64,000 nt of DNA from Pseudomonas sp. BMS12. GTDB lineage: Bacteria; Pseudomonadota; Gammaproteobacteria; Pseudomonadales; Pseudomonadaceae. The DNA lies in NCBI RefSeq assembly GCF_001592875.1, contig NZ_LSOF01000003.1, forward strand, positions 115,014-179,013, written 5' to 3'. Shown here in pieces: positions 45,068 through 59,119 of the stretch; positions within the stretch are counted from its first letter, which is position 1; each line of letters begins with the position of its first letter. The notes beneath the pieces were generated by a model, which worked only from the letters and a program-made list of their open reading frames with translations, had not been told where the DNA came from and searched no databases. A program made the position numbers and the translations under genes.

Positions 45068-46645
45068 ATGCGCCTAGCCACCCTGCCCCTGCTGCTCGCT
45101 CCGCTACTGAGCCAGGCCGCCACCCTCAGCGTGTGTACCGAAGCCAGCCCGGATGGCTTCGATGTGGTGCAGTACAACTCGCTGACCACCACCAATGCCT
45201 CAGCCGATGTTCTGATGAACCGCCTGGTGGAATACGACGCGGCCAGCGGCCAGTTGACGCCCAGCCTGGCCGAACGCTGGGAGGCCTCCGCGGACGGCCG
45301 CAGCTGGACCTTTCAGCTGCGGCCCGGAGTGAAGTTCCAGCACACTCAGTGGTTCACCCCGAGCCGCGAACTGAACGCCGACGACGTGCTGTTCAGCTTC
45401 CAGCGCATGCTCGACCCCGCCCACCCCTGGTACAAGGTGGCCGCCAATGGCTACCCGCACGCGCAGTCGATGCAGTGGCCGGCACTGATCGAACGTGTCG
45501 AGGCGCCAACACCGATGAGCGTGCGCTTCGTCCTGCGCCAGCCCGACGCCACCTTTCTGGCCACCCTGAGCATGGGCTTCGCCTCCATCTACTCGGCCGA
45601 ATACGCGGACAAGCTGCTGGCCGCCGGTACACCGGAAATGCTCAACAGCCAGCCAGTGGGCACCGGCCCCTTCGCCCTCAAGCGCTTCCAGAAGGACGCG
45701 GTGATCCGCTACGTCGCCAATCCCGATTACTTCGCCGGCAAGCCCGCCGTCGACGATCTGGTCTTCGCCATTACCCCGGACGCCAACGTGCGCCTGCAGA
45801 AGATCAGGCGCGGCGAGTGCCAGATCGCCCTGTCGCCCAAACCGCTGGATGTACAGGCGGCGCGCAAAGACTCGGCTCTGCAGGTCAGCGAGACGCCCGC
45901 CTTCATGACCGCCTTTGTCGCCCTCAACAGCCAACACCCACCGCTGGACAAGCCCCAGGTGCGCCAGGCGATCAACCTCGCCTTCGACAAGACCAGTTAT
46001 CTGCAGGCAGTGTTCGAGGGCAGCGCAACCGCGGCCAGCGGACCCTATCCACCCACCACCTGGGGCTATGCCAAAGACCTGCCCGGCTACGCTCATGATC
46101 TGGCCAAGGCCAAGGCGCTGCTGGCCGAAGCAGGCCTGGCGGACGGTTTCAAGACCACCATCTGGACGCGGCCCTCGGGCAGCCTGCTCAACCCCAACCC
46201 GACCCTTGGCGCCCAGCTGCTGCAGGCCGACCTCGCCAATATCGGCATCCAGGCGCAGATCAGGGTGATCGAGTGGGGCGAATTGATCCGCCGCGCCAAG
46301 GCTGGCGAACACGATCTGCTGTTCATGGGCTGGGCCGGCGATAACGGCGACCCGGACAACTTTCTCACCCCGCAATTCGCCTGTGCCTCGGTGCAGTCCG
46401 GGCTGAACTTCGCCCGCTACTGCGACGAGAAACTGGACCAGTTGATCGCCAAGGGCAAAGCAGCCAGTGATCAGGCCGAACGCAGCGCCCTCTATCTGCA
46501 GGCACAGACCATCATCCAGCAACAGGCGCTGTGGTTGCCGCTGGCCCATCCCACGGCGTTTGCCCTGCTGCGCAAAGGCGTCACGGGTTATCAGGTCAAT
46601 CCTTTCGGCCGCCAGGACTTCGCCAAGGTCGCTGTCCAGCCTTGA
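45068..46645 (+). CDS. Dipeptide-type ABC transporter substrate-binding protein
   Basis: A 525-residue periplasmic family 5 binding protein (DppA/OppA-like). Signal peptide 1-18 ends LLSQAA; the mature start TLSVCTEASPDGFDVVQYNS is typical of DppA relatives. Internal landmarks include LTPSLAERWEASADGRSWTF, PVGTGPFALKRFQKD and LLFMGWAGDNGDPDNFL. A ggagg site precedes the ATG. No permease or ATPase gene adjoins it: the next gene is radC on the other strand, so it probably shares transport components encoded elsewhere. Exact ligand unknown. Confidence 0.93.
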   Translation: MRLATLPLLLAPLLSQAATLSVCTEASPDGFDVVQYNSLTTTNASADVLMNRLVEYDAASGQLTPSLAERWEASADGRSWTFQLRPGVKFQHTQWFTPSRELNADDVLFSFQRMLDPAHPWYKVAANGYPHAQSMQWPALIERVEAPTPMSVRFVLRQPDATFLATLSMGFASIYSAEYADKLLAAGTPEMLNSQPVGTGPFALKRFQKDAVIRYVANPDYFAGKPAVDDLVFAITPDANVRLQKIRRGECQIALSPKPLDVQAARKDSALQVSETPAFMTAFVALNSQHPPLDKPQVRQAINLAFDKTSYLQAVFEGSATAASGPYPPTTWGYAKDLPGYAHDLAKAKALLAEAGLADGFKTTIWTRPSGSLLNPNPTLGAQLLQADLANIGIQAQIRVIEWGELIRRAKAGEHDLLFMGWAGDNGDPDNFLTPQFACASVQSGLNFARYCDEKLDQLIAKGKAASDQAERSALYLQAQTIIQQQALWLPLAHPTAFALLRKGVTGYQVNPFGRQDFAKVAVQP

Positions 46646-46654
46646 ACAGAGCGC

Positions 46655-47329
46655 CTACATCCAGCCGAACTCGGCCATCGACAGCGGCTCGCCATCGCCG
46701 ACGATGAAGTGATCGAGCACGCGCACCTCGATCAGCCCGAGCGCCTCCTTGATCCGCTCGGTGAGCAGGCGATCCGCCTGGCTTGGCTCGGCCACCCCGG
46801 ACGGATGGTTATGCACCAGAATCGCCGCCGCGGCGTTGTGGAAAAGCGCGCGCTTGACCACCTGCCGCGGGTAGACGCTGGCACCGTCGATGGAGCCGAA
46901 GAACAGCGCCTCGAAGCAGATCACCCGGTGCTTGGCATCGAGGAACAGGCAGCCGAACACTTCGTGCGGCTCGTGGCGCAGGCGAGCCTTGAGATAGTCG
47001 CGTACCGCCTGCGGGCTTTCTAGGGCGGAATCGCGGCGCAGTCGCTCGGCCAGATGACGGCGCGCCATCTCCAGCACCGCCTGCAACTGAGCGAACTTGG
47101 CCGGCCCCAGCCCCAGGCGCTGACTAAAGGACTCCAGATCGGCCTCCAACAGCGCGCGCAGGCTGCCAAAATCACCGAGCAGGTGGCGGGCCAGATCCAC
47201 TGCGCTCTGCCCGGCGACGCCGGTGCGCAGGAAAATCGCCAGCAGTTCGGCGTCGCTCAGTGCCGCGGCGCCCTGTTCCAACAGCTTCTCCCGCGGGCGT
47301 TCCGCCGCAGGCCAGTCGCGTATGCTCAT
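46655..47329 (-). CDS. radC: DNA repair-type protein RadC
   Basis: A 224-residue RadC. The N-terminal helix-hairpin-helix region begins [20 protein letters not shown], and the C-terminal JAB/MPN metalloprotease-like domain carries the signature [14 protein letters not shown]. Despite the name, no repair function is established; a role with transformation or fork processing has been proposed for the family. It is divergent from coaBC, the classical arrangement, and convergent with the binding-protein gene. A ggaggtg ribosome-binding site precedes the ATG. Confidence 0.95.
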   Translation of the reverse strand: MSIRDWPAAERPREKLLEQGAAALSDAELLAIFLRTGVAGQSAVDLARHLLGDFGSLRALLEADLESFSQRLGLGPAKFAQLQAVLEMARRHLAERLRRDSALESPQAVRDYLKARLRHEPHEVFGCLFLDAKHRVICFEALFFGSIDGASVYPRQVVKRALFHNAAAAILVHNHPSGVAEPSQADRLLTERIKEALGLIEVRVLDHFIVGDGEPLSMAEFGWM

Positions 47330-47466
47330 GACACCTCCCTGTCCGTCGGCCCGCTGTTCCAGTGCAGGCCCTGTGCTATCTTAGCCCGGCTTTTTTGGCG
47401 CGGTGGCTGGCCTGGGGAGGTGCCGCATCGCGTTGCAATCCACACCACATTATTAAAGGCAGGCCT

Positions 47467-48675
47467 ATGCAGCGGCTGTATCGGAAACGCATCGTCCTGG
47501 GCGTAGGCGGCGGCATCGCCGCTTACAAGAGCGCCGAGCTGGTTCGCCGCTTGCGCGACCAGGGTGCCGAGGTGCGCGTGGTCATGACCCGCGGCGGTCG
47601 TGAATTCATCACCCCGCTGACCCTGCAGGCACTGTCCGGCCATCCGGTACATCTGGACCTGCTCGACCCGGCCGCCGAGGCCGCCATGGGCCATATCGAG
47701 CTGGCCAAGTGGGCCGACCTGGTCCTGGTCGCCCCTGCCACCGCCGACATCATGGCGCGCCTGGCCCAGGGCATCGCCGACGATCTGCTGAGCACCCTGG
47801 TGCTGGCCACCGACGCCCAGGTCGCCCTCGCCCCGGCGATGAACCAGGCCATGTGGCGCGACCCTGCCACCCAAACCAACGCCGAAATCCTCGCCAAGCG
47901 CGGCCTGCACCTGTTCGGCCCGGCGGCCGGCAGCCAGGCCTGCGGCGATGTCGGCCCCGGCCGCATGCTGGAAGCCGAAGAGCTGGCCCAGCGCGCCGCC
48001 GACTGCTTCCAGCGGCAGGCCCTGACCGGCAAGCACGTGCTGATCACCGCCGGCCCGACCCAGGAGAACATCGATCCGGTGCGCTACATCACCAACCACA
48101 GCTCCGGCAAGATGGGCTTCGCCCTGGCCGAGGCGGCCGTGGAGGCCGGCGCCCGGGTGACCCTGGTCACCGGCCCGGTGCACCTGCCGACCCCGGATCG
48201 GGTCCAGCGTATTGACGTGGTCAGCGCCCGCGACATGCTCGCCGCCTGCGAGGCAGCCATGCCCTGCGATCTGCTGATCGCCTCGGCCGCCGTGGCCGAC
48301 TACCGTCCAGAAGTGGTGGCACCGCAGAAGATGAAGAAAGACCCCACCACGGGTGACGGCCTGCTGCTGCAGCTGGTACGCAACCCGGACATCCTCGCCA
48401 CCATTGCCGGGCGCGAAGATCGTCCGTTCAGCGTGGGCTTTGCCGCAGAAACGGAACACCTGCTCGACTATGCTGCGCGCAAGCTGAAGGACAAGAACCT
48501 CGACCTGATCGTCGCCAACGACGTGGCCAACCCGACCATCGGCTTCAACAGCGAAGAGAACGCCATCACCGTGATCGACCGCGAGCTGCAGGCGAGCGCC
48601 TTCGCCCAGACCAGCAAGAGCAAGATCGCCCGCCAATTGGTGGCCTTCATCGCCGAGCGCCTGAACCGCGCCTGA
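47467..48675 (+). CDS. coaBC: Bifunctional PPC synthetase/decarboxylase CoaBC
   Basis: A 402-residue coenzyme A biosynthesis enzyme. The N-terminal CoaC flavoprotein domain (1-190) has [17 protein letters not shown] and PAMNQAMW, and decarboxylates phosphopantothenoylcysteine. The C-terminal CoaB domain begins [20 protein letters not shown] and includes [15 protein letters not shown], and joins cysteine to phosphopantothenate using CTP. I use the ATG at 47467, supported by an aaggcagg sequence. It heads coaBC-dut-algC-argB on the plus strand. Confidence 0.97.
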   Translation: MQRLYRKRIVLGVGGGIAAYKSAELVRRLRDQGAEVRVVMTRGGREFITPLTLQALSGHPVHLDLLDPAAEAAMGHIELAKWADLVLVAPATADIMARLAQGIADDLLSTLVLATDAQVALAPAMNQAMWRDPATQTNAEILAKRGLHLFGPAAGSQACGDVGPGRMLEAEELAQRAADCFQRQALTGKHVLITAGPTQENIDPVRYITNHSSGKMGFALAEAAVEAGARVTLVTGPVHLPTPDRVQRIDVVSARDMLAACEAAMPCDLLIASAAVADYRPEVVAPQKMKKDPTTGDGLLLQLVRNPDILATIAGREDRPFSVGFAAETEHLLDYAARKLKDKNLDLIVANDVANPTIGFNSEENAITVIDRELQASAFAQTSKSKIARQLVAFIAERLNRA

Positions 48676-48700
48676 CTCAATCCGCTTCACGGGACACCCT

Positions 48701-49156
48701 ATGCACGCTCTGCAAGCCAAGATTCTCGATCCACGCCTGGGCAGTGACTTTCCCCTGCCGCAGTACGCCACGCCTGGCTCCGCCGGCCTCGATCTGCGCG
48801 CCATGCTGCAACAGGACAGCGTACTGGAGCCCGGGCAGACACTGCTGATTCCCACCGGCCTGTCCATCTACATCGGCGACCCCGGCCTGGCGGCACTGAT
48901 CCTGCCCCGCTCGGGCCTCGGCCATAAGCACGGTATCGTGCTGGGGAACCTGGTCGGCCTGATCGACTCGGACTACCAGGGCGAACTGATGGTGTCCTGC
49001 TGGAACCGCGGCCAGACGCCCTTCACCATCGCCGTCGGCGAGCGCATCGCCCAACTGGTGCTGGTGCCGGTGGTGCAGGCGCACTTCGAGCTGGTCGAAC
49101 AGTTCGACGAAAGCCAGCGCGGCGCTGGTGGCTTCGGCCACTCCGGCAGCCACTGA
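48701..49156 (+). CDS. dut: dUTP diphosphatase
   Basis: A 151-residue homotrimeric dUTPase converting dUTP to dUMP, preventing uracil misincorporation. All five motifs are present: AGLDLRA (I), [12 protein letters not shown] (II), [13 protein letters not shown] (III), GERIAQLV (IV) and GGFGHSGSH (V). It follows coaBC by 25 bp, the conserved gene pair of proteobacteria. The stop is 31 bp before the long algC start. Confidence 0.98.
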   Translation: MHALQAKILDPRLGSDFPLPQYATPGSAGLDLRAMLQQDSVLEPGQTLLIPTGLSIYIGDPGLAALILPRSGLGHKHGIVLGNLVGLIDSDYQGELMVSCWNRGQTPFTIAVGERIAQLVLVPVVQAHFELVEQFDESQRGAGGFGHSGSH

Positions 49157-49187
49157 ATCACGGAACCTATCGCCCAGGGAGACACGT

Positions 49188-52708
<3,521 letters not shown>

Positions 52709-52715
52709 GCAGAAG

Positions 52716-52743
52716 AGCTCAGGGGGTCAACGCCCCCTGAGCT
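52716..52743. terminator. Perfect hairpin between convergent argB and DUF4124 genes
   Basis: An 11-bp perfect stem agctcaggggg/ccccctgagct with a 6-base loop, 7 bp past argB. Its minus-strand half includes the last codons of the DUF4124 gene. No T tract on either side, so it is a hairpin with possible bidirectional stop or mRNA-end role. Confidence 0.6.
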
Positions 52744-53314
52744 GGATAAGGCGTAGACGATCCGCCTCGAAGGAAAGCTCTGCCTCCTTGCGATTCTGCC
52801 GGTAGCGCTCGATATCCTTCTCCAGACTGGCCTGCTCGGCCTTGATATTGTCGATCTGCACGATCAGGTGCTCCGGCACCTTGCGACTGGCTCGCTCGAA
52901 CTCCGCGGCCTTGGCCTGAAGGTTGGCCTGCTGAACACGCAGCGAATTCAGATTGCTCTGCGCCACACCAATCACCCCATCCAACTCGGACAGTTTGCGA
53001 TCGCGGGCCCGCTCAACATCCGCAGACTCCGAGTAAATGCGCAGCAACTGCGCATCCGAGCTGGCCCTGGCCTTCTCGGCAGCCATACGCTCACGCTCTT
53101 CCGGAGTAGGTGCCGGCGGTATTTCACGTAGCACACGCCCCTGATCGTCCACCACCTGATAGCCCTTCTCGATAAACTCGGGCGGGACCCCCTGACGGTC
53201 CAGGACAGGCACGCCCTTGTCGTTGAGGTAGCGATAGTATTCCGCAGCAGCCACGGGCATAACGCAGCAAAGGCTACCCAGCAGAGTCAGGCCAAAGGTG
53301 ATGGTTTTGAGCAT
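52727..53314 (-). CDS. DUF4124 domain-containing exported protein
   Basis: A 195-residue periplasmic protein. A signal peptide (MLKTITFGLTLLGSLCCVMPVAAA) is followed by the DUF4124 domain YYRYLNDKGVPVLDRQGVPPE, then a coiled coil (about 85-185) rich in Glu, Arg and Leu, for example VGIPEHLIVQ-like KVPEHLIVQIDNIKAEQ. Its role is unknown. I use the ATG at 53314, which has agga 7 bases upstream; a GTG at 53320 would add two residues. It stands between argB (convergent) and pyrE. Confidence 0.85.
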   Translation of the reverse strand: MLKTITFGLTLLGSLCCVMPVAAAEYYRYLNDKGVPVLDRQGVPPEFIEKGYQVVDDQGRVLREIPPAPTPEERERMAAEKARASSDAQLLRIYSESADVERARDRKLSELDGVIGVAQSNLNSLRVQQANLQAKAAEFERASRKVPEHLIVQIDNIKAEQASLEKDIERYRQNRKEAELSFEADRLRLIQLRGR

Positions 53315-53337
53315 GAACACATCCTGTTGTTGGTCGA

Positions 53338-53979
53338 CTAGATGCCGTACTGCGCGCGGTATGCCTCCACCGCCGGCAGATGCTTCTTCAACTCACTATC
53401 GCCGGCTAGATAGTCCAACACCTGCTCCAGCGACACAATACTGACCACCGGCATACCGTAGTCACGCTCCACTTCCTGGATCGCCGACAGTTCGCCCTGG
53501 CCACGCTCCTGGCGATTCAATGCAATCAGCACACCCGCAGCCTGAGCGCCCTGGGCCTGGATGATCTGCATCACCTCGCGGATGGCGGTACCGGCGGTGA
53601 TCACGTCGTCGACGATCATCACCCGCCCGGCCAGCGGCGCGCCAACCAGGGTGCCGCCCTCGCCATGATCCTTGGCCTCCTTGCGGTTGAAACACCAGGG
53701 CAGATCGCGACCATGCTGCTCGGCCAGGGCCACGGCGGTGGCGGCGGCCAGTGGGATACCTTTGTAAGCTGGACCGAACAGCACATCGAATTCGATCCCG
53801 GCATCCACCAGCGCAGAGGCGTAGAAACGCCCAAGCTGCGCCAGGGCCAGGCCGCTGTCGAACAGGCCGGCATTGAAGAAGTAGGGACTGGTGCGCCCAG
53901 ACTTCAGAGTGAACTCACCGAAACGCAGCACGCCGCGTTCGATGGCAAAACGGATGAATTCGCGTTGATACGCCTGCAT
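53338..53979 (-). CDS. pyrE: Orotate phosphoribosyltransferase
   Basis: A 213-residue pyrimidine-synthesis enzyme converting orotate and PRPP to OMP. The start [21 protein letters not shown] and [18 protein letters not shown] are typical; the PRPP motif is [16 protein letters not shown]. It is divergent from crc, the standard Pseudomonas arrangement, with a 92-bp gap that must contain both promoters. Confidence 0.98.
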   Translation of the reverse strand: MQAYQREFIRFAIERGVLRFGEFTLKSGRTSPYFFNAGLFDSGLALAQLGRFYASALVDAGIEFDVLFGPAYKGIPLAAATAVALAEQHGRDLPWCFNRKEAKDHGEGGTLVGAPLAGRVMIVDDVITAGTAIREVMQIIQAQGAQAAGVLIALNRQERGQGELSAIQEVERDYGMPVVSIVSLEQVLDYLAGDSELKKHLPAVEAYRAQYGI

Positions 53980-54071
53980 GAAAAGCTCCGTACGGCACGG
54001 ATTTAGCTATGAATTTAGCTAATGGGAATGAGCTCGGGTATCATACACGCACGTGTTTTTGGGGGCCATTT

Positions 54072-54851
54072 ATGCGGATCATCAGTGTGAACGTGAATGG
54101 TATTCAGGCCGCAGTCGAGCGAGGCTTGCTCAGCTGGCTGCAGGCCCAGAATGCCGACGTGATCTGCCTGCAAGATACAAGAGTCTCCTCCTTCGAACTG
54201 GACGATCCGGCCTATCAGCTGGACGGCTATTTTCTCTATGCGGCCGATGCCGAAGTGCCTGCCCAGGGTGGCGTGGCGCTCTATTCGCGACTGCAACCCA
54301 AGGCGGTGATCCACGGCCTTGGCTTCGAGATGGCCGACCGTTACGGACGTTATCTGCAGGCCGATTTCGACAAGGTAAGTATTGCCACTCTGCTGCTGCC
54401 TTCGGGCCAGGACGGCGACGAGAGCCTGAACCACAAGTTCAAGTTCATCGACGACTTCACCGGCTACCTGGACAAGCAGCGGCGCAAGCGGCGCGAGTAC
54501 ATCTACTGCGGCTCGCTGTATGTAGCGCATCAGAAGCTGGACGTGAAGAACTGGCGCGACTGCCAGCAGCTACCGGGCTTTCTGGCGCCCGAGCGCGCCT
54601 GGCTGGACGAAGTGATCGGCAACATGGGCTATGTCGACGCCCTGCGCGAAGTCAGCCGCGAAGGTGAGCAGTACAGCTGGTGGCCGGACAGCGAGCAGGC
54701 GGAGATGCTCAATCTCGGCTGGCGCTTCGACTACCAGCTGTTGACGCCCGGCATGCGCCGGGTGGTGCGCAATGCCAAGCTGCCACGTCAACCACGCTTC
54801 TCCCAGCACGCACCGCTGATTGTCGACTACGACTGGCTGCTCAGTATCTGA
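54072..54851 (+). CDS. crc: Catabolite repression control protein Crc
   Basis: A 259-residue protein with an exonuclease/endonuclease/phosphatase fold but without nuclease activity in Pseudomonas. It works with Hfq to repress translation of mRNAs for less preferred carbon sources and is titrated by CrcZ-type RNAs (none seen here). It begins MRIISVNVNGIQAAVERGLL, with VICLQDTRVSS and HAPLIVDYDWLL at the end. A tatcat -10-like box at 54039-54044 precedes it. Length and context match crc of P. aeruginosa. Confidence 0.97.
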   Translation: MRIISVNVNGIQAAVERGLLSWLQAQNADVICLQDTRVSSFELDDPAYQLDGYFLYAADAEVPAQGGVALYSRLQPKAVIHGLGFEMADRYGRYLQADFDKVSIATLLLPSGQDGDESLNHKFKFIDDFTGYLDKQRRKRREYIYCGSLYVAHQKLDVKNWRDCQQLPGFLAPERAWLDEVIGNMGYVDALREVSREGEQYSWWPDSEQAEMLNLGWRFDYQLLTPGMRRVVRNAKLPRQPRFSQHAPLIVDYDWLLSI

Positions 54852-54869
54852 GCAGCCCCATCACAGGCC

Positions 54870-55805
54870 TCAGGCGCGCAATGCGCCCCAGGCCTTGCCG
54901 GCGGCACTCACCAGCAGTACCAGCAACGCACCGACCAGCACACCAAACAGCGCATTGACCAGCGTTGGCGTCAGTGCGCTCAGCACGCCACCCAGCCCAG
55001 ACAAGCCGGCCGCCATCTCGGCCCAGTGCTGAATCAGCTCGTGGGCACCGGGGATACCGTGGGTGAGGATGCCCCCACCGACCATGAACATGGCAGCCGT
55101 ACCGACCACCGACAGCAACTTCATCAGCCAGGGTGCCAGCCACAGAAGGCCGCACCCCAGGCTTTGCGCTGCGGCGCTGGCGCGCTGACTCAGATAGAGC
55201 CCGGCGTCGTCCAGCTTGACGATGCCCGCCACCAGCCCATAGACGCCCACGGTTATCAGCAGGGCGATGCCCGAGAGCACAATGGCCTGCTGCAGAAAGG
55301 CCTGCTCGGCCACCACACCCAAGGCGATGGCAATAATTTCGGCGGAGAGAATGAAGTCGGTACGCACCGCGCCCTTGATCTTGTTCCTCTCGAAAGCCTG
55401 CATGTCCACCGCCGGATCACTCAGCGCCTGCACATGCTCGGCATGGTGCTTTTGCTCCTCATCCTGGCTGTGGAGGAACTTGTGCGCCAGCTTCTCGAAG
55501 CCCTCGAAGCAGAGGAAGGCGCCCCCCAGCATCAGCAGCGGGGTTACCAGCCAGGGCGCAAAAGCGCTGATCAGCAACGCCGCCGGCACCAGGATCAGCT
55601 TGTTGAGCAGCGAGCCCTTGGCCACTGCAAAGACCACCGGCAGCTCACGCTCGGCCCTAACACCGGTGACCTGCTGCGCGTTCAACGCCAGATCGTCCCC
55701 CAGCACCCCGGCGGTCTTTTTTGCCGCCACCTTGGTCATCGCCGCAACGTCATCCAGCACGCTGGCAATATCGTCGAGCAGAGTTAGCAGACTGGCTCCG
55801 GCCAC
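54870..55805 (-). CDS. DUF808 domain membrane protein, YedI-like
   Basis: A 311-residue inner-membrane protein with about six to eight spans. The N-terminus [20 protein letters not shown] is the hallmark of DUF808/YedI; further elements are [20 protein letters not shown] and [21 protein letters not shown]. The start appears to be GTG with ggaag upstream. The function is unknown. It is convergent with crc and does not look operonic. Confidence 0.92.
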   Translation of the reverse strand: MAGASLLTLLDDIASVLDDVAAMTKVAAKKTAGVLGDDLALNAQQVTGVRAERELPVVFAVAKGSLLNKLILVPAALLISAFAPWLVTPLLMLGGAFLCFEGFEKLAHKFLHSQDEEQKHHAEHVQALSDPAVDMQAFERNKIKGAVRTDFILSAEIIAIALGVVAEQAFLQQAIVLSGIALLITVGVYGLVAGIVKLDDAGLYLSQRASAAAQSLGCGLLWLAPWLMKLLSVVGTAAMFMVGGGILTHGIPGAHELIQHWAEMAAGLSGLGGVLSALTPTLVNALFGVLVGALLVLLVSAAGKAWGALRA

Positions 55806-55876
55806 TTCTGACTTCCTTTTATGAGTGGTTGTAGAAAGGGGCCGCGCGCATGTTCCGATCTCGCCACGGCCACAGC

Positions 55877-55898
55877 AAAAGGCCCCGCATGCGGGGCC
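55877..55898 (-). terminator. Terminator of the DUF4870 gene
   Basis: Perfect palindrome ggccccgc-at-gcggggcc followed on the minus strand by four T, 7 bp past the stop. Confidence 0.85.
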
Positions 55899-55904
55899 CG
55901 AAAG

Positions 55905-56270
55905 TCACTTGATCAAGCGCCAACACAGCGGATAGCGATAGGCCTGACCCTCGTTGGCCTTGATCCCGGCAATGATGGTCAACACCAGCGCAGCCAGACC
56001 CAGCAGCGGCAATAGCAGGAAGCCGATCACCACCACGGCCAACAGAATGCATACCAACGCGGCAATGGACACCGTGATATGAAAATTCAACGCCTCCTTG
56101 CCCTGATCATCGACGAAAGGATCGAGATCGCGCTTGAGCTGCCAGACGATCAACGGACCTAGCAGGTTACCGAAGGGAATCAGCAGCCCGGCAAAGGCGG
56201 CGAAGTGACAGAACATCGCCCACTGACGGGCTTCCTGACTCGGGGTGGGACTGAGGTTCTGCTCTTCCAT
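55905..56270 (-). CDS. DUF4870 domain membrane protein
   Basis: A 121-residue protein of the DUF4870 (Tic20-like) family with three or four spans: MFCHFAAFAGLLIPFGNLLG, FHITVSIAALVCILLAVVVI, and FLLLPLLGLAALVLTIIAGI. The conserved PFVDDQGKEALNF segment lies between them. The C-terminal KANEGQAYRYP is typical. Its function is unknown. It follows rph by 24 bp on the same strand, so it may be read from the rph transcript; a ggagag site precedes the ATG. Confidence 0.9.
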   Translation of the reverse strand: MEEQNLSPTPSQEARQWAMFCHFAAFAGLLIPFGNLLGPLIVWQLKRDLDPFVDDQGKEALNFHITVSIAALVCILLAVVVIGFLLLPLLGLAALVLTIIAGIKANEGQAYRYPLCWRLIK

Positions 56271-56294
56271 GGGTCTCTCCGCGGGTGGTTGTGA

Positions 56295-57014
56295 TCAGTC
56301 CGCCAGGCTGGCGCGCTGCAGTTCGAACAGCTCGCGCACACCCTGCTGGGCCAAGGCCAGCATGGCATTCAGTTCTTCCGGCTGGAAGGGGGCGCCCTCG
56401 GCAGTGCCCTGCACCTCGATGAAGCCACCGGCGTCGGTCATCACCACGTTGAGGTCGGTCTCGGCCGCCGAGTCCTCCAGATAATCCAGGTCCAGCACCG
56501 GCTCGCCCTGATAGATGCCTACCGACACTGCGGCGACCATCTGCTTGAGCGGCTCGCCCTTGAGCGCACCGCGCTTCTTCAGCACTTTCAAGGCATCGGC
56601 CACGGCCACCATGGCGCCAGTGATGGAAGCGGTACGGGTGCCGCCATCGGCCTGGATCACATCACAATCGATATAGATGGTGTTCTCGCCCAGCTTGCTC
56701 ATGTCCAGCGCGGCACGCAGCGAGCGACCGATCAGACGCTGGATCTCCAGGGTGCGACCACCCTGCTTGCCACGGCTGGCCTCACGAGCATTACGCTCGC
56801 CGGTAGCGCGCGGCAGCATGCCGTACTCGGCGGTCAACCAGCCCTGCCCTTGGCCCTTGAGAAAGCGCGGCACGCCGGACTCGACGCTGGCGGTGCAAAT
56901 CACTTTGGTGTCGCCAAACTCGACCAGCACCGAACCCTCGGCATGCTTGGTGTAGTTGCGGGTAATGCGCACTGAACGCAACTGGGAGGAAGCACGGCCG
57001 CTGGGACGTTTCAT
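56295..57014 (-). CDS. rph: Ribonuclease PH
   Basis: A 239-residue phosphorolytic 3'-5' exonuclease that trims tRNA precursors. It starts [20 protein letters not shown] and contains [20 protein letters not shown], followed by [11 protein letters not shown] with [21 protein letters not shown], the phosphate-binding family signature, and [19 protein letters not shown] use the ATG at 57014; the frame remains open upstream. A tataat -10 box sits at 57075-57080 on the minus strand. It is divergent from yicC. Confidence 0.97.
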   Translation of the reverse strand: MKRPSGRASSQLRSVRITRNYTKHAEGSVLVEFGDTKVICTASVESGVPRFLKGQGQGWLTAEYGMLPRATGERNAREASRGKQGGRTLEIQRLIGRSLRAALDMSKLGENTIYIDCDVIQADGGTRTASITGAMVAVADALKVLKKRGALKGEPLKQMVAAVSVGIYQGEPVLDLDYLEDSAAETDLNVVMTDAGGFIEVQGTAEGAPFQPEELNAMLALAQQGVRELFELQRASLAD

Positions 57015-57098
57015 CTGCTGATACCTGTAGGAAAGCGAAAATCTCGGGCATCGCCGACACCCGAATCTGCCGGCATTATAGCCCCGCGCCGCCGCGGA

Positions 57099-57127
57099 TT
57101 GGGCCGGCGGTCGCACTGCGCTACAAT
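57099..57127 (+). promoter_or_regulatory. Candidate sigma-70 promoter of yicC-gmk
   Basis: ttgggc, 17 bases, tacaat, ending 36 bp before the yicC ATG. The -10 is 5 of 6; the -35 keeps the key TTG. It partly overlaps the divergent rph promoter region. Confidence 0.45.
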
Positions 57128-57163
57128 CTCGCGCCTCATTCGTCAGTCCACGAGGTTCTCTCC

Positions 57164-58688
<1,525 letters not shown>

Positions 58689-58792
58689 CCGCCAGCGAAA
58701 GGCCTTCCCTTAATGCTGGTGATTTTTTAGACTATCCAGTCCGCTCGCCCATCCGGGCCCAGCTTTATCTGCTATTTGCCACGAGGAACACC

Positions 58793-59056
58793 ATGGCCCG
58801 CGTTACCGTTGAAGACTGCCTGGACAACGTCGATAACCGCTTCGAGCTGGTCATGCTGGCCACCAAGCGTTCCCGTCAACTGGCCACCGGCGGCAAAGAG
58901 CCCAAGGTAGCCTGGGAAAACGACAAGCCGACCGTGGTTGCCCTGCGCGAAATCGCCGCCGGCCTGGTCGACTCCGAGTTCGTCGCCCAGGAAGACCTGG
59001 TCGAAGAAGAGCCGCTGTTCGTCTCCTTCGAGGAAGAGGCCAACGAGCCTCTGTAA
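58793..59056 (+). CDS. rpoZ: RNA polymerase omega subunit
   Basis: An 87-residue omega subunit aiding assembly of RNA polymerase and part of one ppGpp site. The sequence [20 protein letters not shown], then [13 protein letters not shown], is canonical. The C-terminal tail is acidic. A cgaggaac site precedes the ATG. It lies 104 bp after gmk and 63 bp before spoT. Confidence 0.98.
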   Translation: MARVTVEDCLDNVDNRFELVMLATKRSRQLATGGKEPKVAWENDKPTVVALREIAAGLVDSEFVAQEDLVEEEPLFVSFEEEANEPL

Positions 59057-59119
59057 GCCTATGCCTGGTCGACGTCTCGCGGCACCGGGTCCCCATCCAG
59101 CACGGCAGGAGGTGAAATC

